Part shown: piece after piece, positions 34,722-43,579 of the stretch
Layout of the letters: every line of letters begins with the position of its first letter
Numbering within the stretch: position 1 is the stretch's first letter
Assembly (NCBI GenBank): GCA_046724665.1
Contig: JBKOWZ010000195.1
Coordinates: forward strand, 1 to 60,675
Origin: Actinocrinis sp046724665
Lineage (GTDB): Bacteria > Actinomycetota > Actinomycetes > Streptomycetales > Catenulisporaceae
Direction: 5' to 3'
DNA: 60,675 nt
Made by a program: the position numbers and the translations under genes
Notes under the pieces: model-generated
What the model was told of the DNA's origin: nothing
The model's input: only the letters and a program-made list of their open reading frames with translations
The model's database searches: none

Positions 34722-35957
34722 TTGAGCTCGAAAATCCACTCCATCGCATCGATTATCGCTGCCGGCATCGTGACCGCCGGTACCGTCGCCGCCGGCGTCT
34801 TCAGCGCCGCGCCGACCGCATCAGCCGCCGCTTACTCGTCCAACCCGGGACACGGCCACCATCACCTGTGCGCCCCGCCGGGGCACAAGCACCAGATGTC
34901 ATGTCACGCGATCGCCAGCGACACCGCCACCGTGTCGGCTTCGGCGGTCGGACCGAACACCGTGCCCCCGGGCTATGGGCCGGCCGACCTTCGTTCCGCT
35001 TACGGCATCACGACGACAGGCGGCCCGACGGCGACCATCGCGATCGTTGACGCGTACGACGACCCGAAAGCCGAAAGCGACCTCGCGGCGTACCGCACCA
35101 GGTACGGCCTGCCGCCGTGCACGAGCGCCAACAAATGCTTCAGGAAGATCGACCAGAACGGCGGAACCCGCTATCCGGCCGCCGACATCGGCTGGGCCGG
35201 CGAGATCTCGCTCGACCTCGACATGGCCTCGGCGATCTGCCCCGGCTGCCGCATCCTGCTGGTCGAGGCGGCCAGCAACTATCTGGACGATCTGGGCAAG
35301 GCGGTCAACACGGCCGTGGCGTCCGGGGCCAAGTATGTCTCGAACAGCTACGGCGGTCCGCAGGACTCGACCGATCTCGCCACATCGGCGGCGTACTTCG
35401 ACCACCCGGGCGTCGTGATCACGGCCTCCGCGGGTGACTCCGGTTACGGCGTCGAGTATCCGGCCGCTGCCGGGACGGTGACCGCCGTCGGCGGTACGTC
35501 CCTGGTCAGGGCAGCGAATGCACGTGGATGGACCGAGTCCGTGTGGAGCACGTCGAGCCTCGAGGGCACCGGCTCCGGCTGCTCGGCACAGATGGCGAAG
35601 CCGCGGTGGCAGACGGACGCGGGATGTTCGCGGCGCACGGTGGCGGACGTGGCGGCGGTCGCCGACCCTGACACCGGTGTCGCCGTGTACGACACCTACG
35701 GCGCCTCGGGCTGGTACATCTACGGCGGCACCTCGGCAGCGGCGCCCATCGTCGCCGCCACGTACGCGCTCGCGGGAATTCCCGCGGCCGCTGACTACCC
35801 GGCCTCGTACCCGTATCGGCACCCGAGTCTGCTGTGGGACGTGATCAGCGGTTCCAACGGTGTGTGTGGCGGAAGCTACTTCTGTACCGCACGGCCCGGC
35901 TACGACGGTCCCACCGGATTGGGCACACCGCGCGGCGTCGGCGCGTTCCGCGCCTAG
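34722..35957 (+). CDS. Secreted S53-family (sedolisin) serine-carboxyl protease
   Basis: A 411-residue exported protease with a signal peptide (about residues 1-37, APTASAAA). The S53 catalytic set is visible: Glu161 and Asp165 in GEISLDLD, oxyanion Asp239 in SAGDSGYG, and nucleophile Ser338 in YGGTSAAAPI. The His-rich segment after the signal peptide (GHGHHH) and a short pro-region replace the long propeptide of classical sedolisins. The TTG start at 34722 is supported by GAGAGG upstream, the same spacing as the chaplin gene. It probably acts outside the cell; a link to surface-protein processing is only positional. Confidence 0.88.
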   Translation: MSSKIHSIASIIAAGIVTAGTVAAGVFSAAPTASAAAYSSNPGHGHHHLCAPPGHKHQMSCHAIASDTATVSASAVGPNTVPPGYGPADLRSAYGITTTGGPTATIAIVDAYDDPKAESDLAAYRTRYGLPPCTSANKCFRKIDQNGGTRYPAADIGWAGEISLDLDMASAICPGCRILLVEAASNYLDDLGKAVNTAVASGAKYVSNSYGGPQDSTDLATSAAYFDHPGVVITASAGDSGYGVEYPAAAGTVTAVGGTSLVRAANARGWTESVWSTSSLEGTGSGCSAQMAKPRWQTDAGCSRRTVADVAAVADPDTGVAVYDTYGASGWYIYGGTSAAAPIVAATYALAGIPAAADYPASYPYRHPSLLWDVISGSNGVCGGSYFCTARPGYDGPTGLGTPRGVGAFRA

Positions 35958-36182
35958 CTTTTCGACGGCCGCATCAGCCGCGACACCGGCGATATTCTCG
36001 ATTCTCTGGTGAAATCGGCCGTGGGCGTAAAGAAACCACTGCGCCACCAGGTCTGATTCACCCCGATCAGGGCACTGGAATCTCGCCGCCTCCCCGGATT
36101 CCCGTGCCAGACTCTCCACGTCCGGCACAAGCGGGTCGGATTTCTTATCCCGACCGCGCACCGGTGAATCCGGAGGTATTCC

Positions 36183-38558
36183 GTGACCAACACGATGGAC
36201 GCCCGCGACTGTGCGAGGGCGGAATGCGACTGCCGTGCGCACACGGTATCGGCGAGCCCTGTACCGATTAACCCCGTGCCGATAAACCCGGTGCCAATGA
36301 GCCCGGTGCCGATGAGCCCGGTGTCAGCGCACCCGGTTTCGGCGCACTCAGTCTCGATCCACACCGTGCCGGCGCAGCCCGGACCTTCCCCGGCGGAGAC
36401 AGAGGCAAAGCTCTTATCGCTTTCGCCGCGCCGCCCGGCCGCGCAGCGCCCCTGCGGACTCGGGGCGCGCCGCGGGCTCGGTGACAGTCTGCTGACCGCG
36501 CTGACCGTGGCCGTGGTCGGGTCCAGCCACCGCCGCGCCTGGGCTTCGACCGCGGTGCGGATGCACGAGAACGTGGTCGAATACCACCGCGCGGAGGCGG
36601 CGTGGCACGCGACGGATTCCGATAACAGCGTCGAGTCCGAACACGCTGAGACGGCGGTGGGCGCGCTCGCCGCGTCATTGCTCGCCTACGCGGCCCATTG
36701 CGACGCCAGTGCCCGCATCGAAGAAGCGCTGACGGCCACGGAGGAGGCCGTGGCCGTGCACCGGCGCCTCGCTGCGGGAAACCCGGCCGCGTTTGACGGC
36801 AACCTCGCCGGTGCACTGACGATCCTCGCCGCGCGTTACGAGGCCAACGCACGTCTCGCCGAAGCCACTGCGACCGCGGAAGAAACCGTCACCGTTTACC
36901 GGCGCCTAGCGTCAACGCACCCGGCTGCCTACAACAGCGATCTCGCCGGCGCCCTGGCCACCCTTGCCGCGCGTTATGAGGCTGACGGCCGTCTCGCCGA
37001 AGCCAGTCTCACGACTGAAGAGGCCGTCACCGTCTATCGGCGCCTGGCGGCGGCGTATCCGGGCGTATACGACAACGATCTCGCTGCCGCGTTGCATGTC
37101 CTGGGAACCCTTCGGTCGCGCGAGAACCGGCACGCGGCGGCGCTCGCGGCGGCCGAAGAGGCGGCGGCGCTGCGGGCGCACCTCGCCGAGGCGGACGCCG
37201 AGCTGTACCTCCCCGACCTGGCCGCATCGCTGCGCCTGCTGGCGCGGCGCCACGACAACGCCGGGAACGCGCAGAAGGCGCTGGCCTCGATCCGCCGTGC
37301 GGTGACGACCTATCGGCTGCTTGCCGAGCGCCAGCCTCGTGCCTTCCAGCCGGACCTGGTCGCCTGCCTCCAGGACCTGTATGCCCGCCTCGGCGCGCCC
37401 GACCAGGCCGACGAGGCGCTGGCGACGATCGAGGAGGCGGTGACCGCGCTACGCGCCCTCGTCGCGGAGACACGGTCGCACAACTACCTGCCGGAACTGG
37501 CCGCCTGCCTGCTCTCGGTCGCCGACCGCTTCGAAGCACTCGGACGTGACGGCGACGCCCTCGCCGTCACCGAGGAGGCCGTCGCTCACTATCGGCTGTT
37601 GGCGCAGGCCGATCCGGACTCCCACCGGTCGGACTTCGCCGCCGCCCTGCTCTCGGTCGCCGACCGTCTCGAAGCGCACGAGCGGTACGACGACGCGCTC
37701 GCGGCGACCGAGGAGGCCCTCACGCACTATCGGCAGCTGGTGCAGGCCGATCCGGACTCCCACCGGCCGGCCCTGGCCGCCTGCCTGCACACGCTCGGGG
37801 CCCGGCTTGGCGAGTGCGGGCGGCATGAAGGTCTGGATCTGTTGGACGAAGCGGTGGTCCTCTACCGGCAACTGGTCCCGGACCTGCCACGTTTCCGGCC
37901 GCCACTCGCGTCGGCGCTGACCCTGATGGGCATCTGGTGGCGTGCGCTCGGTTGTGCGCAAGAGGCCGCCGCGGCGACCCTCGGTGCCGAGGCCGTGTAC
38001 CGGCAGCTGGCAGCCGATGATCCGGATACCTATCTCCCCGAGTTGGCGGCGCATCTGCACGCCCGCGGATCGCAGCCTGGCGGCGAACAGGGTGACGAAG
38101 AACTTCGCGCGCTCCAGGAGGCCGCCGCCGCTTACCGGCGGCTGGCCCCGGCGCACCCCGCCGAATACGTCGCCGACCTCGCCGCGTGCCTCACGGCTCT
38201 GGCCGACTGCCAGGACCGTCTCGCGCACCGGGGCGACGCGCTCGCCTCGGCCGAGGAGGCGATCGCGATCTATCGGCAGCTCGCCGAGGCGGAACAGGCC
38301 TATCTGCCCGCGCTCGCGGCCGCGCTGCACGGCCTTGCACGCCGACAGGGCCTGCACACGCGTCTGGCCACATTGCGCGAGGCCGTCTCGATCTGCCGGC
38401 GGCTGGCCAGGGCCGAACCGCGCGTCTACCTGCCCCACCTCGCGACGAGCCTGCACACGCTGGCCGCCTGCCTCGACGAGTTCGGCAGGTCGGCCGAGGC
38501 GTCGCAGGCCAGAGCCGAGGCGAACGCCGTCTGCGACCGCTTCGAACGGCACGGCTGA
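36183..38558 (+). CDS. Tetratricopeptide-repeat protein
   Basis: A 791-residue protein, mostly TPR-like helical repeats of about 48-50 residues, for example EEAVAVHRRLAAGNP, EETVTVYRRLASTHP and EEAVTVYRRLAAAYP, running from about residue 140 to the end. Residues 25-60 are a pentapeptide repeat region (NPVPI NPVPI NPVPM SPVPM SPVSA HPVSA). No NTPase, kinase or effector domain is seen. The GTG start has GGAGG upstream. The likely role is protein binding in the cytoplasm; partners unknown. In actinomycetes such repeats often form the C-terminal sensor of STAND proteins, but no P-loop is present here. Confidence 0.8.
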   Translation: MTNTMDARDCARAECDCRAHTVSASPVPINPVPINPVPMSPVPMSPVSAHPVSAHSVSIHTVPAQPGPSPAETEAKLLSLSPRRPAAQRPCGLGARRGLGDSLLTALTVAVVGSSHRRAWASTAVRMHENVVEYHRAEAAWHATDSDNSVESEHAETAVGALAASLLAYAAHCDASARIEEALTATEEAVAVHRRLAAGNPAAFDGNLAGALTILAARYEANARLAEATATAEETVTVYRRLASTHPAAYNSDLAGALATLAARYEADGRLAEASLTTEEAVTVYRRLAAAYPGVYDNDLAAALHVLGTLRSRENRHAAALAAAEEAAALRAHLAEADAELYLPDLAASLRLLARRHDNAGNAQKALASIRRAVTTYRLLAERQPRAFQPDLVACLQDLYARLGAPDQADEALATIEEAVTALRALVAETRSHNYLPELAACLLSVADRFEALGRDGDALAVTEEAVAHYRLLAQADPDSHRSDFAAALLSVADRLEAHERYDDALAATEEALTHYRQLVQADPDSHRPALAACLHTLGARLGECGRHEGLDLLDEAVVLYRQLVPDLPRFRPPLASALTLMGIWWRALGCAQEAAAATLGAEAVYRQLAADDPDTYLPELAAHLHARGSQPGGEQGDEELRALQEAAAAYRRLAPAHPAEYVADLAACLTALADCQDRLAHRGDALASAEEAIAIYRQLAEAEQAYLPALAAALHGLARRQGLHTRLATLREAVSICRRLARAEPRVYLPHLATSLHTLAACLDEFGRSAEASQARAEANAVCDRFERHG

Positions 38559-38572
38559 GCGGGCGCGGACTT

Positions 38573-38600
38573 GTGGCGGCCGCGGGAGGACGGCCGCCAC
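38573..38600 (+). terminator. Terminator after the TPR gene
   Basis: A perfect 10-base-pair inverted repeat (GTGGCGGCCG/CGGCCGCCAC) with an eight-base loop starts 15 bases after the TPR stop. It sits between convergent genes and may act in both directions. Confidence 0.65.
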
Positions 38601-38668
38601 GGGGCGTGCTTGCGAGACGGTGTGCTGAGGCCGGAGCGTGACCGGCGTCGGCACTAGAAAAGGGGGCA

Positions 38669-39778
38669 CTAGAAGGAGGTGGTCGCGAGCTTGTCGATGC
38701 CGTTCTCGGTGAGCCACAGGTTGTTGTCGGGACCGGTGATCAGCTCCAGCGGAATCGCGTCCGCCTGGGGCAGTGACAGGACGCTGACAACCCCTGCGGT
38801 CGTGATGTCGCCGATCCGGTCGGCCCCCGGATCGGCGAACCAGAGGTTGCCGTCCACGCCGGTGGTGATCCCCCACGGCAGCGCGCCGTCGCCGGCGAGT
38901 ACGTGTTCTGTGAAGACTCCCGACCTCGTGACCGAGTCGATCGAGCCGAGCGCGTCGGTGAACCAGACATTGCCGTCCGGGCCGGTGGTGATGCCGACGG
39001 GCACGGCCACGCTCGTCGTCGGGATCCTCGTTTCCGTCACCACGCCGCGGGTGGTGATCCGTCCGATCGCCCCCGCGGCCGCCTCGGTGAACCAGAGGGC
39101 GCCGTCCGGCCCGGCGGTGATCGTCAGCGGGTATGCCCCGGCGGTCGGCAGGGCGAACTCGGTGACCGAGCCGGCGGGGGTGATGCGGCCGACGCTGTTG
39201 CCGTCCGCTTCGGTGAACCAGAGGTTGCCGTCCACGCCGGCGGTGATCCCCCAGGGAAACGCGTCCCGTGTGGGCAGGGGGAACTCGGTGATCGTTCCGT
39301 CGGTGTCGATGCGGCCGATGCTGTTCGCGCCCGCCTCGGTGAACCAGAGATTCCCATCCGGCCCCGCGGTGATGTCGCCCGGCTCACTGCCCGGCGTCGG
39401 CGTGCGGTACTCGATGACGAGACCCGTCGTGGTGGCCTCGCCGATCTTGCCGGCGGCGTTCTCGGTGAACCAGACGTTGCCGTCCGGGCCGGTCGTGGCA
39501 CCTACCACACCGGACTGGCTCGTGGGCGTCGGCAGTTCGGTGATCGTGCCACCCTGTCGCGGGTGCGGGCGGTATCCCTGCCCGCGCGCCGCGCCGCACT
39601 GCGCGCGGGTGTGGCTGAGATGGCTGGCTTGGATTCGGTTGCAGACCACGGACCACGGCAGTGGGTGATGCGCCGGGAGACTGTGGTGCAGTGTGGCGGC
39701 GGAGGCCGCCGGCGTACTTGTCGCGGCCACGGCGACCGCCAGAGTGAACACGCGCAGTAGGCGCGCATGACCTTGCAT
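38669..39778 (-). CDS. Secreted Vgb-like (streptogramin lyase family) beta-propeller
   Basis: A 369-residue exported protein with a signal peptide ending ATSTPAASA. About seven propeller blades follow, each with the pattern ITAGPDGNLWFTE...IGRI...G.(V/I)TEF.LPT at 41-43 residue spacing. This is the fold of virginiamycin B lyase. Resistance function should not be assumed: secreted members are common in actinomycetes and the catalytic His/Glu pair cannot be placed with confidence here. It could be a surface-binding or carbohydrate-associated propeller. The start ATG lies downstream of GAAAGG. Confidence 0.8.
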   Translation of the reverse strand: MQGHARLLRVFTLAVAVAATSTPAASAATLHHSLPAHHPLPWSVVCNRIQASHLSHTRAQCGAARGQGYRPHPRQGGTITELPTPTSQSGVVGATTGPDGNVWFTENAAGKIGEATTTGLVIEYRTPTPGSEPGDITAGPDGNLWFTEAGANSIGRIDTDGTITEFPLPTRDAFPWGITAGVDGNLWFTEADGNSVGRITPAGSVTEFALPTAGAYPLTITAGPDGALWFTEAAAGAIGRITTRGVVTETRIPTTSVAVPVGITTGPDGNVWFTDALGSIDSVTRSGVFTEHVLAGDGALPWGITTGVDGNLWFADPGADRIGDITTAGVVSVLSLPQADAIPLELITGPDNNLWLTENGIDKLATTSF

Positions 39779-40095
39779 AGCTTGCCTTTCAAGCAAGGAG
39801 GCGGGTGAACGACAAGCAGTAGACACCGCGCGAGTGATTTCTCCGAGCGTTGAAAACCTTCCGGCCGCACCCTCTTGGCGGCCGGCTCGGCAGCAGGTCA
39901 GCGCCGATTCGGCGCGGCCGAGGTTCACCGGATCGGCTGCCGCCCGAACGTGTGAGCCCGCCAGCGCCGTCTCGGACCCGTAAAGCTACCGATGTGCCAG
40001 AAGCCTGATGCGGGTGTGTCGCGATCGGCCCGCGAGAGCGCGAAGCGCTTACGGTAGGCCGCGAACGCACGCGGGTGCGTCGCAGGTGAAACGGG
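39779..40095. promoter_or_regulatory. Divergent intergenic region, no gene seen
   Basis: 317 bases between the divergent Vgb-like and GH16 genes. A short inverted repeat (CTTGC...GCAAG) sits just before the Vgb-like start. Otherwise I see no repeat, RNA or gene. It presumably carries both promoters. Confidence 0.45.
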
Positions 40096-41124
40096 ATGAT
40101 CGAGGAAATGCCGAACGACTCTGACGGCCGGCCGCCGTCGCGCGGGCATCCGCATCGCCCGTGGAAAGCGGTGGCCGCGCTGCTCACAGCGGCCGGGCTG
40201 CTCGTCGCCGGGGTGTTCTTGCTCCAGGAGTCGTCCCGGCGGGGCGGGGCCGCGCCGAGTCCCGTGCAGTCCTCGCGATCCGGGCTGTCCTTGACCCCGA
40301 CGCCGCCGCCTAACCCGTCCACGACGCAGCCTTCGACTCCGGCTCCCGCTTCCAGTCCCGCTCCGGTTTCCGCTCCCCAACCGCCCTTCCCCTCCCGGCC
40401 CGCGGCTCGGGGCAGCTGGCGCCTGGTCTTCGCGGACGACTTCTCGGGCGACGCGCTCGACTCGTCGCGCTGGGTCACCTGTTACGACTGGAACCTGAAC
40501 GGCTGCACCAACGCCGGCAACAGCGAACTCGAGTGGTACTCACCCGAGCAGGTGGCGGTGGGAAACGGCGTGGCGACGCTCACCAGCCTGCGCAAGCCGA
40601 CGGTCGGTGATCACGGCAGGGTCTACCCGTGGACGTCGGGCATGCTGTCCACCGGACGTCCGTTCTGGACCGGCCGGCCTCGCTTCGCCTTCAGGTACGG
40701 CTACGTCGAGGCGTCGATCAAAATGCCGTCCGAGCCCGGGATGTGGCCGGCCTTCTGGCTGCTGACCGCCGACGAGAAACCTCAGCCCGAGGTGGACATC
40801 GCCGAGCTGATCGCCAGTCACACGTTCGTGCTGATGAACGTGCACTGGACCACGTCCGTCGGCACGCACGCGCAGGCGCCCCGGACGTACGGTTCGGTGG
40901 ACTTCGCCGCCGGCTACCACGACTTCGCGGTCGACTGGGAGCCCGACGCGATCACCTGGTACGTCGATGGAGTCGTCCGCCATGCGGTGACCGACCGCCT
41001 CATCATCCCTGCGGCTCCGATGGAGATGCTCTTCACCCTCGCGGTGGGGAAGCCAGGTCCGCCTCCGGCCGATGTATCCACCGCTTCGATGAGCATCAAG
41101 CACGTTCGGATTTGGCAGCGATGA
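40096..41124 (+). CDS. Glycoside hydrolase family 16 enzyme
   Basis: A 342-residue protein with an N-terminal membrane helix (residues 26-43), a Pro/Ser/Thr-rich linker (about 50-95) and a GH16 domain. The GH16 catalytic motif is EVDIAE at 232-237, giving nucleophile Glu232 and acid/base Glu237. WRLVFADDFSGDALDSSRW is the usual domain start. GH16 enzymes cleave or transglycosylate beta-1,3/1,4-glucans or related polymers. The membrane tether and the carbohydrate genes downstream suggest cell-envelope work. ATG 40096 or 40108 could be the start. Confidence 0.88.
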   Translation: MIEEMPNDSDGRPPSRGHPHRPWKAVAALLTAAGLLVAGVFLLQESSRRGGAAPSPVQSSRSGLSLTPTPPPNPSTTQPSTPAPASSPAPVSAPQPPFPSRPAARGSWRLVFADDFSGDALDSSRWVTCYDWNLNGCTNAGNSELEWYSPEQVAVGNGVATLTSLRKPTVGDHGRVYPWTSGMLSTGRPFWTGRPRFAFRYGYVEASIKMPSEPGMWPAFWLLTADEKPQPEVDIAELIASHTFVLMNVHWTTSVGTHAQAPRTYGSVDFAAGYHDFAVDWEPDAITWYVDGVVRHAVTDRLIIPAAPMEMLFTLAVGKPGPPPADVSTASMSIKHVRIWQR

Positions 41125-41183
41125 TCGGTGACCGGCGCGTGTGGCGTACACCTGTCGTGAACCGCAGCAGCATCCTGCGCTTC

Positions 41184-41972
41184 TCAGGCGTCTATCGTCT
41201 CGCGCATCTTGGCGCGATGCTGCCGGTAGAAACGCCAGGCGACTGTGCGTACCGCGTCGTGTGTGCTCGCCGTGGGCGCTCCGGTGCCGGCCAGCCACGC
41301 CTTGATACGTGCCCGGCTGGTCGCGGCGCGCACGGTGAGCCTGGCGATGCGGAAAGCATCGTCAACTTCCGCACTGAACGCATTGCGTACCGCGAAGGCG
41401 CCGCGGTATCCCGCCTCCTGCGTCATCTGCCTTACTCTCGCGTCGTTGAATCCGTGCGGATAGGCGAACAGGCCGACCTCGCGGCCCAGCGCGTTCTCGA
41501 GGATCAGCTTCGGGCGCGCCAGCTCCCTCAGGGCGGCGGGCCGCGCCAGGGTGTCGAGCTGTTCGTGCAGGTGCGAGTGCGCGCCGATGCCCACACCCGA
41601 CCGCGCCAGCGCCGACACCTGCCCGAGCGTGAGCATGGCGGCGGGTGGCAGCACGCTGCGATTGAGCGGGGCGAGCGCGCCGGTCGTCACGAACAGCGTC
41701 GCCGGCAGCGAACGCTCGGCCAGCAGCGGCAGCGCGGTGCGCTCGAAATCCCGGAAGCCGTCGTCGAATGTCAGCGCGACGGCGTGGTCCGGCAGCGGCG
41801 GGCCGCCGCGCAGCGCCGCGACGACCGCGTCCGCGGTGACCACGGTCCGCCCGCTGGCGACGACGGCGTCGAGCTGCTCGGCGAAGGCACGGCTCGTCAC
41901 GGTGTACGGCGCGATCCATTCGGGCGGGTCATCGTTGATCGAGTGGTAGAGCAGGATCGGCAGCGAAGACAT
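41184..41972 (-). CDS. Polysaccharide deacetylase (CE4/NodB)
   Basis: A 262-residue NodB-homology enzyme. The metal/catalytic motif TFDDG is at residues 68-72 and the second motif HSHLH at 132-136, giving the Asp-His-His triad for a divalent metal. FAYPHGFND is the third motif. It removes N- or O-acetyl groups from a polysaccharide. No signal peptide is seen, so it may act on a cytoplasmic or lipid-linked precursor. It is divergent from the ATP-grasp gene across 61 AT-rich bases. Confidence 0.88.
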   Translation of the reverse strand: MSSLPILLYHSINDDPPEWIAPYTVTSRAFAEQLDAVVASGRTVVTADAVVAALRGGPPLPDHAVALTFDDGFRDFERTALPLLAERSLPATLFVTTGALAPLNRSVLPPAAMLTLGQVSALARSGVGIGAHSHLHEQLDTLARPAALRELARPKLILENALGREVGLFAYPHGFNDARVRQMTQEAGYRGAFAVRNAFSAEVDDAFRIARLTVRAATSRARIKAWLAGTGAPTASTHDAVRTVAWRFYRQHRAKMRETIDA

Positions 41973-42033
41973 GGGGAAACTCCAATGTGATTTATGTATG
42001 GCTTAGAATAAACGCTATTTGATAAGGTGAACC

Positions 42034-43284
42034 GTGCGCCATGGAGACCGCCCGCCTCTGCTCATCGTCAAGATCGGTCACTATCCGCTGCATCACGGCA
42101 CCGTCGCCGCGGCACGCAGCCTCGGTCGGCTCGGTGTGCCCGTGTACGCGGTCACCGAGGCCCGGTTCGTGCCGGTCGGAGTTTCGCGTTACCTGACCGG
42201 ACGATTCCTTTGGCCCACCACCGGCGGTGAACCGGCGGACGAACTCGTCCGTGGATTGCGCGGCATCGGGTCGTATCTGGGGCGCCCGGCGGTCGCACTC
42301 GCCACCGACGACGAAGCCGCCGTTCTGCTTGCCGCGCACCGCGCGGAGTTGGCCGACGTCTTCCTGACGCCGCCGGTCGAGGGCGCGCTGCCGGGCCGTT
42401 TGGCCGCCAAGCAGGAGCTTTATGCACTGTGCCTCGAACACGGCGTGCCCGCACCGCGGACCGTGACTGTCACCTCGCCGGACGCGCTCCGCGATGCTGT
42501 GGAGCGCATCGGGTTTCCGGTCGTCGTCAAGAACGCGCAGCCGTGGGAGCGTTTGCTCGCCCCGGTGGTCGGGGGCACGACCGTGCTGCGCGCGCGGGGC
42601 GATCTCGCAGCCGTCGAGCAGGCTCTGGCCCGATCGACGCACGGCCGCGTGCTCGTGCAGGAGTATCTGCCCCCGCCTGATGGTGCGCCGGATGTGGCGT
42701 CGGACTGGTTCGCGCATGTCTACTGCCCATCCCGGGGTGGGAGACCCCTGGTGTTCACCGGGATCAAGGTGCGGTCATGGCCGCCCGGCGGCGGCGTGAC
42801 CACGCGCGGGGTCGCGGTCGCGAATCCGGAGCTGGCGCAGATCACCGCGCGGTTCTGCGACGCGATCGGATACCGGGGCATCGGCGACATCGACTGGCGG
42901 CGCGACGCACGCGACGGTGTGCTCAAGCTGGTGGACTTCAACCCGCGGGTCGGCGCGCAGTTCCAGCTGTTCCGCACGACGGCGGGCCTCGACGTGGTCC
43001 GTGCGATGTACCTCGACCTGATCGGGCACGCGGCGCCGGACAGTCCGCAGGCCGACGGCCGGGAATTGGTGGTCGAGCACCTCGATGCCGCGGCGGCCGC
43101 GGAGTGCTGGCTTCGCCACCGCACCGTCCCGCACCGCCCTCGGCCGGCGCGCCGCGAGACGGCGTGGTTCGCGTGGGACGACCCGCTGCCCTTCGCCGCC
43201 GCCACGATCCGATTCTGCGGCGCCGCGTTCATGAGGGCCGCCGCTGTGCGCACCACTGCGAGAGGAGGACAAGGACGCAGGTGA
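42034..43284 (+). CDS. ATP-grasp superfamily carboxylate-amine ligase
   Basis: A 416-residue protein of the carbamoyl-phosphate-synthase/biotin-carboxylase-like ATP-grasp group. It has an N-terminal Rossmann-like part (residues 1-110), GFPVVVKNAQPWERL as the ATP-grasp lysine region, and VDFNPRVGAQFQLF as the Mg/ATP-binding end (NPR). Such enzymes join a carboxylate to an amine using ATP. The placement among glycosyltransferases suggests an amide-linked decoration of a carbohydrate or lipid precursor, which is inference. The GTG start follows AAGGTG. It overlaps the convergent small membrane gene by 56 bases. Confidence 0.82.
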   Translation: MRHGDRPPLLIVKIGHYPLHHGTVAAARSLGRLGVPVYAVTEARFVPVGVSRYLTGRFLWPTTGGEPADELVRGLRGIGSYLGRPAVALATDDEAAVLLAAHRAELADVFLTPPVEGALPGRLAAKQELYALCLEHGVPAPRTVTVTSPDALRDAVERIGFPVVVKNAQPWERLLAPVVGGTTVLRARGDLAAVEQALARSTHGRVLVQEYLPPPDGAPDVASDWFAHVYCPSRGGRPLVFTGIKVRSWPPGGGVTTRGVAVANPELAQITARFCDAIGYRGIGDIDWRRDARDGVLKLVDFNPRVGAQFQLFRTTAGLDVVRAMYLDLIGHAAPDSPQADGRELVVEHLDAAAAAECWLRHRTVPHRPRPARRETAWFAWDDPLPFAAATIRFCGAAFMRAAAVRTTARGGQGRR

Positions 43285-43579
43285 GCGACGACAGTGCTAT
43301 GACACAGCGCTGCGCGGTGAAGCCACCCGCGAGGAAGAACGACTCGCTGACCAGCGTCGCCATCGCCAGACTCGACCCGGCGGCGAGCGCCACCTTCAGG
43401 ATCGGCTCGTAACGCACGGCCGGCTGGGCTGTGGCTATCAGCCGCATGACCGCCGCCCCCGGGCAGAAGGCGATGAAGATGACCGCCGCCGCCACCCTGA
43501 AGGGCGAGAGCGCGGGCAGCGCGGACGTGGCCAGCGCGATCCAGCCCGATGCGGCCAGCAGTACCGAGGACGGTGTCAC
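43229..43579 (-). CDS. Small polytopic membrane protein
   Basis: A 116-residue protein with three hydrophobic segments (about residues 5-28, 43-65 and 76-100) and a short basic end. The GTG start overlaps the stop of the 1360-residue fusion gene (GTGA), so it is the last gene of that operon. The PFRVAAAVIFIAFCPGAAVMRL segment resembles DUF1616-type membrane proteins, but the match is weak. It may be a partner of the preceding glycosyltransferase. Confidence 0.7.
   Translation of the reverse strand: MTPSSVLLAASGWIALATSALPALSPFRVAAAVIFIAFCPGAAVMRLIATAQPAVRYEPILKVALAAGSSLAMATLVSESFFLAGGFTAQRCVIALSSLTCVLVLLSQWCAQRRPS

Noticed and set aside
36183..38558. STAND-type NTPase that could pair with the cas3-less Cascade
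   Set aside because: Only TPR repeats are present. No Walker A motif or NB-ARC region is visible.
38669..39778. Streptogramin resistance gene
   Set aside because: The fold matches, but the protein is exported and the catalytic residues could not be placed, so a resistance role is not supported.
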